64,000 nucleotides of DNA from Mycolicibacterium sp. P9-22 (GTDB lineage Bacteria > Actinomycetota > Actinomycetes > Mycobacteriales > Mycobacteriaceae), in NCBI RefSeq assembly GCF_008329585.1, contig NZ_NPKP01000006.1, forward strand, positions 1 to 64,000, in the 5' to 3' direction. A program made the position numbers and the translations under genes. The notes under the pieces were generated by a model. It searched no databases. It saw only the letters and a list, made by a program, of their open reading frames with translations, and had not been told where the DNA came from. Each line of letters opens with the position of its first letter. Positions within the stretch are counted from its first letter, which is position 1. This document shows, piece by piece, positions 37,875 to 46,646 of this stretch.

Positions 37875-38192
37875 GTGACGCTAACCTTGCTGAAACTCCC
37901 ACCGCAAGAATCACATTCGCCGTCGTTGGCGACCTTGTTCCGCGACATTGAAGCTGAAGTCGGCTGCTGGGACGCGTCAAAGCTCATCCTCGCCGCGCGA
38001 CGGCTACGCAAAGACGGCACCCGAGGGATCAGGCTGGGCGACATCGTCGACATCCACAACCATCTCGTCGATGGAAGCGGGAGAACGCTGTCCCCCGATC
38101 CATCCCGAGATAGGCGAATCATGGCACGCGCAAACCACAGTCTTGGATCTGATCACGCGTTGTGGAGCGACACGCTATCGCCCGTCGGATGA
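37875..38192 (+). CDS. small hypothetical protein between tniQ and qatA
   Basis: 105 residues from GTG 37875, in the 499-base gap after tniQ. It has a plausible globular sequence (LATLFRDIEAEVGCWDASKLILAARRLRKDG, then IRLGDIVDIHNHLVDGSGRTL) with a helical first half, but the last ~30 residues look unstructured. It ends 95 bases before qatA and could be a remnant. No family recognised. Confidence 0.35.
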   Translation: MTLTLLKLPPQESHSPSLATLFRDIEAEVGCWDASKLILAARRLRKDGTRGIRLGDIVDIHNHLVDGSGRTLSPDPSRDRRIMARANHSLGSDHALWSDTLSPVG

Positions 38193-38286
38193 ATTCTTGG
38201 CGTTTGAGTCCCACCGAGCCCTTAGTGTGGCCTCCAAGGCACCTGTGTGGCGTCTGTTGATTCCTTCGGGGAGGGGGAACCGCGCC

Positions 38287-40161
38287 ATGTGGCCCGACAA
38301 CGAGACAGATCGTGACTTCCTCAACTTCGAGGGTGTCGCAGACACCATCGCCGAGTTGATCGTCAGTGCGGCCGGCAAACCGGTTTCGATCGGCGTCTCA
38401 GGGGCCTGGGGCGTAGGCAAATCCTCGATGATCAAGCTCACGCGGGTATCTCTAGCCAAACATCAGCCCGATGACCCCCCTGCCAAATATCTGTTCGTCG
38501 ACTTCAACGCATGGCTTTATCAGGGTTACGACGACGCTCGCGCAGCATTGTTCGAAGTGATCGCGAACAAGCTGGAGTCCGAGGCTTTGCTGCGAAAGAC
38601 GGGTGTCGAGAAAGCTCAGGAGTTTCTCGGCAGAGTCAGGTGGTTTCGACTGGCAAAGCTCCTGGCGCTGCCGGCGGCATCCCTGGCCCTTGGACTGCCT
38701 CCGATCGGCTTGGCCGGCGAGATCGCCGACGTGGTGAATGATGGAGTTTCCGGCGATGTCGACAGTGGCGATCTGGAAAGAGCCGGCGCGGTCGCATCGA
38801 CGACCGCAGCGGCGGGCCGAGCTTTGCTCAATCCGAAGCGCGAGTCATCACCACCTAGGGAGATCCAAGCTCTACGCGACTCCTTCGAAGAGGCTTTGAA
38901 GGAAATAGGGGTTACCCTCGTCGTCCTCATTGATGACCTCGACCGGTGCCTACCTGGGACGACGATTTCGACTCTGGAAGCTATTCGACTTTTCCTGTTC
39001 CTGGAGAACACGGCGTTCGTAATCGCCGCAGACGACGCCATGATCAAACACGCCGTCAAGCTGCACTTCGGTGGCCTTGACGACGACACTCTCGTTACGA
39101 ACTACTTCGACAAGCTCGTCCAGATTCCGATCCGAGTCCCCGCACTCGGAACCCAGGAAGTTCGGGCTTACATGATGATGCTGTTCATCGAGAACAGTGA
39201 GCTCGATCCCACTCAGATAGACACGCTTCGCTCAGCGATCGCAAGCCAGCTCCGCGAGTCTTGGAAGGGAAAGCGGGTCGATCGCGCTTTCATCGGTTCA
39301 CGCGGGATCGATTTGCCGCCGGCGCTACTGTCCCGGCTCGAGACCGCGGAACGCCTAGCGCCGCTGATGACGACGTCGGACAAGATCGCTGGTAATCCGC
39401 GCCTGATCAAGCGGTTCCTCAATGCCTTATCGATCCGCATGACGATCTCGTCAGCCCAGGGAGTTGGTGTGGATGAAGCAGTGCTCGCGAAACTTCTTCT
39501 CTTCGAGAGAGTTGCTCTGCCGGCGACCTACGCAGCTTTAACTTCCGCCGTCAACACTGATCCTGACGGCAAACCCCGACTTCTCGCGCCGTGGGAATCG
39601 GCCGCCGCCAAGGACGAAGAGTTCGAACCAGACACCGCGTGGGACAGCGCATTTGTGCGGGAGTGGCTTGCGCTCCCGCCGATGCTCGCCGACCACGATC
39701 TACGAGGCGCTCTATATGTCGGTCGCGAGCAGGCGCCGCTCATCACTGCGGCAGACCGGCTTTCTTCGGAGGCAGCGGCATTGCTCTCTGCGCTCTTGGA
39801 GACCCCGGAATTGGCAGGCGCTGTGAAGGAGTCGCTCAAGGGTCTTCAGCGCCCGGAGCTTTCGATCATCATGGACCGCTTGCTGGCTCGTGCGCGGCAG
39901 GAACAATCGTGGGGAGTTCCTCCAATCTTGGACGCGTGCATCGTTGTAGCGGAGGTCGACTCGGCCCAAGGAAACGCTCTCGCTGGGTTCCTGATGGACC
40001 GTCCACCCCAACAGATTCAGGCGAGCATCGTGCCGAAAATCGCGCAACTGCCGTGGGCTTCCGACGTACTGAGGCGCTGGGCGACTTCTGCAGGTGTCGG
40101 AGGGCCGGTCAAGAAGGCTATCGAGGGTCAGGCAAAAAGTGGGAACATCGCAAAGCAGTAG
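38287..40161 (+). CDS. qatA: QatA, KAP-family P-loop NTPase of the Qat anti-phage system
   Basis: 624 residues. KAP NTPases are large P-loop ATPases with membrane-associated inserts. Walker A GAWGVGKSS at 39-47, Walker B VVLIDDLDRC near 212-221, and a hydrophobic insert (LAKLLALPAASLALGLPPIGLAGEIADV) between them. ATG 38287 (MWPDNETDRDFLNFEGVA) matches the usual KAP start; a longer open frame upstream is not protein-like. First gene of qatABCD, whose four products together block phages in the system described by others. Ends 23 bases inside qatB. Confidence 0.9.
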   Translation: MWPDNETDRDFLNFEGVADTIAELIVSAAGKPVSIGVSGAWGVGKSSMIKLTRVSLAKHQPDDPPAKYLFVDFNAWLYQGYDDARAALFEVIANKLESEALLRKTGVEKAQEFLGRVRWFRLAKLLALPAASLALGLPPIGLAGEIADVVNDGVSGDVDSGDLERAGAVASTTAAAGRALLNPKRESSPPREIQALRDSFEEALKEIGVTLVVLIDDLDRCLPGTTISTLEAIRLFLFLENTAFVIAADDAMIKHAVKLHFGGLDDDTLVTNYFDKLVQIPIRVPALGTQEVRAYMMMLFIENSELDPTQIDTLRSAIASQLRESWKGKRVDRAFIGSRGIDLPPALLSRLETAERLAPLMTTSDKIAGNPRLIKRFLNALSIRMTISSAQGVGVDEAVLAKLLLFERVALPATYAALTSAVNTDPDGKPRLLAPWESAAAKDEEFEPDTAWDSAFVREWLALPPMLADHDLRGALYVGREQAPLITAADRLSSEAAALLSALLETPELAGAVKESLKGLQRPELSIIMDRLLARARQEQSWGVPPILDACIVVAEVDSAQGNALAGFLMDRPPQQIQASIVPKIAQLPWASDVLRRWATSAGVGGPVKKAIEGQAKSGNIAKQ

Positions 40162-40957
40162 CGGTCCTGGACCGGGTGTTCCTCTAGTTCCGCCGTGGGC
40201 AGACAACGTCGATTCCCCGGTTTCTGGTGATGGAGACGAAGCATCGGAATCCGATGAGCCTGAGCCAGATCAGGCCGCATCAGTGCCTGTAGCCCCTCAT
40301 GCGCGTTTCCGGGGCGCTAGGCGCGCACTTGGTGAATTTGCCCGCTCAGGCGACGATCGGGGGCTGCGCCGGGCATTTACTCACTACGTACGAACGGGTT
40401 ACGACGGCGCCGGAACGATGACGCGCCGCATGGGCGGCACTGCTGCGACCGCAGGCCGGCTCAACGGCGTACTCCAATCTGGTCGCGCCCCGGACGGCAC
40501 CGAGCTCCGCGATGCCATCCTGGCGAGTGGCAACGACGTCAATGTCGTACTCGATGCCATCGTCGATGCGGCCAGTCCCGCAGATGGAACACAAGACAAA
40601 GAATCCTCAAGACGCGCCATCCGTGACGCGTTATCAGATCTCCTCGTCCGGTTTCCTGACGCAGATTTCTTTGCTCTCACGGACGCTCAACGCTCATTCG
40701 TCATCGAGCGGTACACGGCACTCGATGTGTACGGCCGCTTCTGCCTCGACCTGCAGAAAACCATCATGGACAAGTCGCCCGACCCGGCCACCGCGCTTCG
40801 ACGGCTAAAGGAGGTCCGCGAGTTCATCGCCGAGCACGTGGCTGCCGCGTTTCGAACCATCCGCGAACGCGGCACACCTGCAACGATTTCTAACGTCACC
40901 CTGCTCACCCGCGATGCGCTGCGGGCAACGTTCAGCGTGTTCGAGGAGTACAGCTGA
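40139..40957 (+). CDS. qatB: QatB of the Qat anti-phage system
   Basis: 272 residues from GTG 40139. The N-terminus GTSQSSSGPGPGVPLVPPW is the typical QatB opening; after Met removal it exposes a Gly. As I recall, work on QueC-like defence enzymes reports 7-deazaguanine attachment to such N-terminal glycines, which would make QatB the substrate of QatC. Residues ~20-45 are acidic and disordered, and the rest is helical (RRALGEFARSGDDRGLRRAFTHYV onward). The biochemical role of the modified protein is unclear. TGATG overlap with qatC. Confidence 0.88.
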   Translation: MGTSQSSSGPGPGVPLVPPWADNVDSPVSGDGDEASESDEPEPDQAASVPVAPHARFRGARRALGEFARSGDDRGLRRAFTHYVRTGYDGAGTMTRRMGGTAATAGRLNGVLQSGRAPDGTELRDAILASGNDVNVVLDAIVDAASPADGTQDKESSRRAIRDALSDLLVRFPDADFFALTDAQRSFVIERYTALDVYGRFCLDLQKTIMDKSPDPATALRRLKEVREFIAEHVAAAFRTIRERGTPATISNVTLLTRDALRATFSVFEEYS

Positions 40958-42234
40958 TGAGGTATTCGAGTGGGCCGAGCTCAGCTCTCAGGAAACTCGA
41001 CGAGTCGACGGTACCGATTGTCCTCTTCGAGCATGCGATCTCAGACCAGACACCGACTGCAGGCTGGTCAGCCGCCGAGACCGTGCGACGTCGTTCTCTT
41101 CAACCTGACCCAGCAGCGTGGGATCTACTCTCGATCGCGTTGTCGGTTGTGGTCGCCGACGGCGAGACTAGGCGATCCGCGAGCCCGGACGGATGGACCC
41201 GGGAATTTCAGCTCAACGTGGCACTCCACGACGCCACCCGCTGGGAAGCGCTCGCAGACCCCTTCTCCTTAGCGCTCGCATTCCTCACCACCGACCGATG
41301 GAGCATGACCTTCACCGACGGCGGCAGCGTTCCTACGGCACCGTCAAAACCCCGCTACCCGCAAACCAACGCCGTCGCGCTCCTTTCCGGTGGCCTCGAC
41401 TCACTCGTCGGAGCTATCGATCTGACGTCGCAAGGACGGAACCTGTTCGCGGTCAGCCAGACCGTGCGCGGTGATGCAGAAAAGCAGACACGCTTTGCCG
41501 AGCTGATCGGAAGCGGACTAGACCACCTGCAGATCAACCACAACGCAAGCACTCGCCGCGGACAAAAAGAAACATCCCAGCGGTCGCGGTCCCTCATCTT
41601 TCTCGCGTTCGGAGTTCTTGCAGCGACGGCAACCCAACGCTACATCGACGGCGAGACGGTGCCGCTGTACGTCTGCGAGAACGGATTCATCGCGATCAAT
41701 CCGCCCCTCACCGGTGCCCGGATCGGAAGCCTCAGCACCCGGACAGCGCACCCGGAATTTCTTGGCCGAATGCAAAATCTGCTTGACCAGGCGGGACTTC
41801 GCATCCGCATCGAGAACCCATACGCCGAGAAGACGAAGGGAGAAATGATGCGCGAGTGCCTCAACCAAACGCTGCTCACCCACGAAGCGTCGGTCTCGAC
41901 AAGTTGTGGACGGTTCCAAAAGTTCAACTACAACCACTGCGGCCGTTGCGTCCCGTGCCAGATCCGACGGGCTGCCTTTATCGCATCGGGGTACGACGAC
42001 AACACCGACTACATCTATGAGGATCTCGGCAAGTCGGACGAGTACCACGCCGCGTTCGACGATGTGCGCTCCGTTGCAGTTGCGCGGCTTACGGTCAAGG
42101 ATGACGGGCTCGACCGATGGCTCGGCCCGGCGCTCAGTTCTTCGCTAATCACGAACAGACCAGCACTTCGCGAAATGCTCCGGCGGGGCCTCGATGAGCT
42201 TGGCCTCCTACACGCCAAGTACGGTCTGGCGTGA
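40957..42234 (+). CDS. qatC: QatC, QueC-like enzyme of the Qat system
   Basis: 425 residues. Related to QueC, which makes the 7-deazaguanine preQ0. PP-loop ATP pyrophosphatase motif LLSGGLDSLVG at ~142-152 and a zinc-binding Cys cluster near the C-terminus (STSCGR, then NHCGRCVPC). The N-terminal ~125 residues are a Qat-specific addition. Start and stop are coupled to qatB (TGATG) and qatD (GTGA). Confidence 0.93.
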   Translation: MRYSSGPSSALRKLDESTVPIVLFEHAISDQTPTAGWSAAETVRRRSLQPDPAAWDLLSIALSVVVADGETRRSASPDGWTREFQLNVALHDATRWEALADPFSLALAFLTTDRWSMTFTDGGSVPTAPSKPRYPQTNAVALLSGGLDSLVGAIDLTSQGRNLFAVSQTVRGDAEKQTRFAELIGSGLDHLQINHNASTRRGQKETSQRSRSLIFLAFGVLAATATQRYIDGETVPLYVCENGFIAINPPLTGARIGSLSTRTAHPEFLGRMQNLLDQAGLRIRIENPYAEKTKGEMMRECLNQTLLTHEASVSTSCGRFQKFNYNHCGRCVPCQIRRAAFIASGYDDNTDYIYEDLGKSDEYHAAFDDVRSVAVARLTVKDDGLDRWLGPALSSSLITNRPALREMLRRGLDELGLLHAKYGLA

Positions 42235-42998
42235 TCGATTTCCACTGCCACCTGGATCTCTACCGCACGCCGCATGAGGTCGCCGAAGAAGCCCATCGCC
42301 TTGGAGTAGGTGTCCTATCAGTGACAACAACTCCGTCGGCATGGCCTGGTACATACCGCCTCTCAGAGGGTCGATCGACCATCAAAACCGCCCTCGGTCT
42401 TCACCCGCAGCTCGCCAATGAGCGGAAACACGAGCTCCGCCTGTTCGATCGGTATCTGCCGGACGCGACGTTCGTCGGAGAGGTCGGACTCGACGGATCA
42501 CCCGAACACCGATCCTCCTGGTCGGACCAGGAGCTTGTTTTCGACCACGTGCTTAGGTCCTGCGAAGAGGCCCAAGACAAGATCGTCTCAATTCACAGCA
42601 GACGAGCTGCTGGCGCAGTTCTCGATTCGCTCGATAAGTTCGGCGGAATTCGAGCACCAATTCTGCACTGGTTCTCCGGAACACGCGCGGAGCTCCGTCG
42701 AGCCGTCGGCCGGGGTTGTTGGTTCAGTGTGGGAGCAGCCATGCTCGCCGGAGCGAAAGGGCGAGCCCTCGTCCATGAAATGCCGCGAGACCGTGTACTA
42801 CTCGAAACCGATGGCCCGTTTGCGCAGGTCAACCGCAATGCTCTCCGTCCCATCGATGTCGCCATCGCGTGCCGCTCGCTCGCCGACCTGTGGAGCACCG
42901 ATTACGAAGACGCAGAACTCATGATCGGCAAAAACGAGCGGACACTGCTTCGCTTGAGCACTGAAAAGCTTGATCCAACAGTCGATCCCGATCGATAG
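42231..42998 (+). CDS. qatD: QatD, TatD-like metal-dependent nuclease of the Qat system
   Basis: 255 residues from GTG 42231. TatD-type TIM barrel with the metal ligands in order: HCHLD at the N-terminus, GEVGLDG (Glu), SIHSRR (His), LHWFSG (His) and LETDGPF (Asp). Probably a DNase. The last gene of a four-gene operon with no gaps, so the set looks intact. Confidence 0.93.
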   Translation: MIDFHCHLDLYRTPHEVAEEAHRLGVGVLSVTTTPSAWPGTYRLSEGRSTIKTALGLHPQLANERKHELRLFDRYLPDATFVGEVGLDGSPEHRSSWSDQELVFDHVLRSCEEAQDKIVSIHSRRAAGAVLDSLDKFGGIRAPILHWFSGTRAELRRAVGRGCWFSVGAAMLAGAKGRALVHEMPRDRVLLETDGPFAQVNRNALRPIDVAIACRSLADLWSTDYEDAELMIGKNERTLLRLSTEKLDPTVDPDR

Positions 42999-43135
42999 TC
43001 GGCTCGTACGGCAAGTCGGAACCGTGATGGCTCCGAGTCGGCGGCCACCGGTCTCAGTCCGTTGTGGCGCATCCCTCACGTCAGCCACTCCGCGTGCGCC
43101 GCCAGCGTCGGTGGCCGGCCTTAGGCTCCATCACC

Positions 43136-43238
43136 ATGACCGCTGACGATCCGTACTTACCCTTGGCCTTCTCGTTGGCTTCCAGCCCGGGCGCGTACGC
43201 GGTGTTGGCCGGTGCTGGCGTCTCTAAGGGCGCTGGGC
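43136..43238 (+). pseudogene. 5' remnant of a SIR2-domain gene
   Basis: ATG 43136 opens 34 residues that end in YAVLAGAGVSKGAG, the NAD-binding start of SIR2-type proteins common in defence islands. After GAG the frame leaves the family and soon stops making sense, so only the first ~100 bases of the gene survive. It occupies most of the 334-base gap between qatD and the ACP gene; the other bases hold nothing I recognise. Confidence 0.55.
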
Positions 43239-43332
43239 GTCAATCTCGGCGCCGCTTGCTCACGAATCGTGGCGCCGGTGTTCTGTTGGCGACTGCCGAT
43301 GTTCGCGAGATTGACGTCACCCATGAAAGGTG

Positions 43333-43635
43333 TCATTCGCCCCGATTCTCGAACTGAGCGCGGATCGCTGCGGCGGCCTCGGGATTGTCGGCAGCCAGCT
43401 GTTGTAGGTAGTCGACGACATGACCGACGGTTCGGAGGCTGGCAAGGTCCTCGTCGGGGATTTTGACGCCGTACTTGTCCTCGGTCTGGACCGCGATTTC
43501 GACCATCGACAGTGAGTCGATGTCGAGGTCGTCGACGAAAGATTTTTTAATGGTGACCTCGGAAGGCTCGATTCCGGTGACTTCCTCGATGATCTCGGCG
43601 ATGCCGGCAATGAGTTCTTTTCGGGTGATAGCCAT
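43333..43635 (-). CDS. acyl carrier protein, AcpM-like
   Basis: 100 residues. The phosphopantetheine attachment motif DLDIDSLSMVE carries the Ser; an AAGGAG site precedes ATG 43635. The acidic, AcpM-like C-terminal extension (QQLAADNPEAAAAIRAQ) points to the mycobacterial meromycolate-type ACP. It lies 25 bases downstream of the FAD oxygenase gene in the same direction, so it likely presents an acyl chain to that enzyme. Confidence 0.92.
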   Translation of the reverse strand: MAITRKELIAGIAEIIEEVTGIEPSEVTIKKSFVDDLDIDSLSMVEIAVQTEDKYGVKIPDEDLASLRTVGHVVDYLQQLAADNPEAAAAIRAQFENRGE

Positions 43636-43660
43636 GGGGGCTCCTTTTCGGTTGGCGCTG

Positions 43661-45027
43661 TCAGTGTTTGGTGGTGCGGATGCGCACGGTCAGGCACTGA
43701 CGGATGTGGTGTGCTGCGACGTGGCCGAGGAAGCCTGGTTCGAGTAGGCGATTCGGCGGATCGACGAAGTTGGCTACGCGCATGAGGCGTTCGGTAATAA
43801 CCATGTCGTCGGCAGCGGATTCCAGGATTTTGCGGCGTGCCCATCCGACTGTTCGCTTCGAGACCGAGGCGGGGGTCTTGCCGCCCCCACGGATGGCTGA
43901 TCTGCATTGGAGGCCCATACAGGTTTGGTGATGGCAGCGACCGCTGCATAGAACGACTGCGCGTCAACGTGTTTCGCGCGACGGACGTGGGTGCGCAACG
44001 TAGCGCCGTGCAGGGTAGCCATGGTCATGCCTTGACCGTTGATGGGATCGAGGCTGCACAGCGCGTCCCCAAGGACCAAGAGGCCTTCGGGGTATCGAGT
44101 CATCTTGTCGTAGCGCCGCCACACGCCTCCGGGATAGCGGTACGTCATCACCTTGGTCAGGGGTTGCGCGCGGTTCAGAGCCGGTTGGATGTGTGGGGGA
44201 ATGAACTCGCGTGCGAGGGTCAGCATTCCTGCGAAATCGGTTGGTGCATGGGGCAGGTCACCGACTCGGCCAGCGATCGTCAACGTCCAGGTGCCGTTCT
44301 CGCAGGCCACAAGGCCCCCGCGCTGGGCCTTGCCCTCGGGTAGGACCAAAATTAACCGTTCCAGAAAGGTGTCCGCGTCGGAGATCGCGATGTGTTGGCT
44401 GTGGTAGATGCCATCGGCGGTGAATGTCTGTTCCAGAGGCCGGGGGTAGCCGAGCCGCTCCAGCAACAGCGGTGTGCGGGTGCCGCGGCCGGTGGCGTCG
44501 ATGATGAGGTCGGCCTCCACGGTCTCAGCAGTCTCTGAGCCGAGGGCGTGGACGGTGACGCCGGTGACGCGACCCGTTGGTGTGGCCTTGAGATCGCCGA
44601 TGTCCCTACCTTCGAGGAACGCGACGTTGGGCAACGCGGCCACCCGCTGGCGAAGGTGGAACTCCAGAAACGGTCGGCTGGCCTGGTAGGTGACCAGTGC
44701 CTCCGGATCCGCGGCCGGATCTGTCCGGTTGAAGGTGTACGGGCCCATTCGGCTGTAGATCCGGCGCATATCGGGGTCATCAAGGACCATCGCACCGGCG
44801 TCGGAGAGTTCGGCGAGGAAGCCCGGGTGTAGCTCCTCCAGGATCTGGGACCCGCGACTGAGCAGGCTGTGCAGATGCCGTCCCTGCGGCACCCCACGTC
44901 GATCAATAGGACTGTCGGGCACAAGGTCTCGCTCCACCACCGTCACCGACGCGTATCTCTCGGCAACCACCGACGCGGCAACGAGACCGGCAATGCCCGC
45001 GCCGAGGACCACGGCGTGATCGTTCAT
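43661..45027 (-). CDS. FAD-dependent monooxygenase (frameshifted)
   Basis: N-terminal Rossmann motif VLGAGIAGLVAASVVAERY binds FAD, with the GD motif GLLVLGDALCSLDPINGQGM later, as in geranylgeranyl-reductase/PHBH-like oxygenases. From ATG 45027 the frame is intact for ~375 residues, then shifts at a C5 run (43884-43888, plus strand): restoring one base joins it to the frame that gives VGWARRKILES and FVDPPNRLLEPGFLGH, ending at 43661. Either a real mutation or a homopolymer read error. Divergent from the TetR gene. Confidence 0.82.
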
Positions 45028-45089
45028 CTCAGACTTCCCCCAAACCGTCGTATCGACGTCTCGTCGTTGACATACTAAGAGTCGGTATA

Positions 45090-45102
45090 CGACCATTGGT
45101 CG
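45090..45102. promoter_or_regulatory. TetR operator between the oxygenase and TetR genes
   Basis: CGACC-ATT-GGTCG, a perfect 5-3-5 palindrome abutting the TetR start at 45103 and 63 bases from the oxygenase start. The position fits repression of both divergent genes. Confidence 0.55.
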
Positions 45103-45732
45103 ATGAGTATCATCGCGATGGTGAACGACGTCAAGGTCAGCCGGCGTGAAAGATATGCCGCGCAAACGTGTGAAGCCGTACTCGGATCAGCCAAGACGTT
45201 GTTCGTGTCGAAAGGTTTCGACGCAACTTCCGTCGATGAGATCGCTGACCTCGCACAGGCAAGCAAAGGGGCGGTCTACCACCACTTCCGCGATAAACAG
45301 GCCATCTTCACCGAACTGTTCCGCACCAGCCAGGAAGCGGTCATAACCAAGGTCATCGAGGCGATGCCGACCGGCACCGAAGAGCCATGGGCAAAGGTGC
45401 AGACCGCAATCCGCTTGTTCCTCCATGGCTACGTCGCTGACGACGATGCCCGCGCACTCCTTCGGCAAGTGGTCAGCGTCTTGGGCTGGGAGCGCGTGCG
45501 GGCACTCAACGAACAGCAGACGCTGCCCTTCCTGCGCGCGACCCTGGAGAGCTTCGTGGCCAACGGCCACGCCCGCCCGGTCCCGATCGAGGCCACCGTC
45601 GAACTCTTCTTCAGCATGTTCTACAACGCCGTCTTGTTCATCACGGACGCCAAAGACCCCGACACGGCATCAACCGAGGTCGAGACGGTCATCATGTGTG
45701 CGCTCGAGGGACTCAAGCCTCCCCGCGGGTGA
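45103..45732 (+). CDS. TetR/AcrR-family regulator
   Basis: 209 residues. HTH at ~20-65 (AVLGSAKTLFVSKGFDATSVDEIADLAQASKGAVYHHFRDKQAIF), then a helical ligand domain ending EGLKPPRG. Divergent from the oxygenase-ACP pair, which it probably represses through the palindrome touching its start codon. ATG 45118 is an alternative start. After it, 45733-45941 holds no gene I can support. Confidence 0.92.
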   Translation: MSIIAMVNDVKVSRRERYAAQTCEAVLGSAKTLFVSKGFDATSVDEIADLAQASKGAVYHHFRDKQAIFTELFRTSQEAVITKVIEAMPTGTEEPWAKVQTAIRLFLHGYVADDDARALLRQVVSVLGWERVRALNEQQTLPFLRATLESFVANGHARPVPIEATVELFFSMFYNAVLFITDAKDPDTASTEVETVIMCALEGLKPPRG

Positions 45733-45941
45733 TGTCCCCGCAAATCTGGAGCTGACACGAAAGTCGAGGCGCAGACTGAGCCCCAGAGGTTGGAGCACGA
45801 AACGGGATCGACAACGCCAGAACCGGGACTCACTGCACACAGCCCGATGCGACACGCATACGTGACCTGCACTGACCTCTAGATTGTCTGGTTTTATGCA
45901 AAACTATGAGGGCCGTCATCCTGCTTAGTGAGGACTTGCCC

Positions 45942-46646
45942 ATGACGCTTCCTGCTCCTGCACCATCACCGTTGATCGTCCCGGATGATAGAGCCGAGGA
46001 CTACCTACGTCGCCTCGGGATCCCGACTCAAGCCATCTACCAGGGCGTTGAGCTCGGTGACCTACGGGCCGCCGACATTGACGCCTTCCACCCCCGCGGA
46101 TCGGCAGGCACGACCCGGTGGATCGGCACCGTCGGCGGCCTGCGCCGCAACATGGTGGACGGCAGGGAGTGGAAGCAGCTCGACAAGCTCAACCGCCCCA
46201 CTGTCGAACGCGCCGACGGCAAGGTGAGCCTGTCAGTCGTCGGTTGCAACGCGGCGACCGGCGATCCCGAGTCCATCGACGGCCCACGCGCGGCCAACCG
46301 TCGCGGACCTGCCACCATCGCTGCGCTCAAAGACCAGCTGGAGCTGGACTTGATCATGGTCGCAGCACTGGCGTCCGGAGGCTCGACCCCCGCCTCGATC
46401 GACGACGACGCACCCTTGGGGCAATGGTTCGTGCTGTACCACCGCGCCGAGAACCGAGTGCAATTGGAGGTGTCGAAGGCGGCAGGCATCGACGAGCAAG
46501 GGGACGACCGGAAGACGGGCCAGTTCACCGGCTGGCTGGTTCGTGTAATCCTTGACCCACACCAGCCCGGGTCCGCCGCGGCAGGTAAGCGGCCATTGGA
46601 CGTTGGAGGCGACGATGTCGACTTCACCATCGTCAGAGCATCCTGA
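45942..46646 (+). CDS. hypothetical protein paired with an XRE-ImmA gene
   Basis: 234 residues from ATG 45942, behind GAGGAC. Soluble, alpha/beta; segments such as TRWIGTVGGLRRNMVDGREW, LDLIMVAALASGG and WFVLYHRAENRVQLEVSKAAG look globular but match no family I know. It overlaps the downstream XRE-ImmA gene by 32 bases, so the two are co-translated and may be toxin/antitoxin-like or regulator/effector partners (inference). Confidence 0.7.
   Translation: MTLPAPAPSPLIVPDDRAEDYLRRLGIPTQAIYQGVELGDLRAADIDAFHPRGSAGTTRWIGTVGGLRRNMVDGREWKQLDKLNRPTVERADGKVSLSVVGCNAATGDPESIDGPRAANRRGPATIAALKDQLELDLIMVAALASGGSTPASIDDDAPLGQWFVLYHRAENRVQLEVSKAAGIDEQGDDRKTGQFTGWLVRVILDPHQPGSAAAGKRPLDVGGDDVDFTIVRAS

Noticed and set aside
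45837..45870. CGACACGCAT near 45,850, shared with the left end's boxes
   Set aside because: A single 10-base match without neighbouring boxes or a duplication; no internal end.
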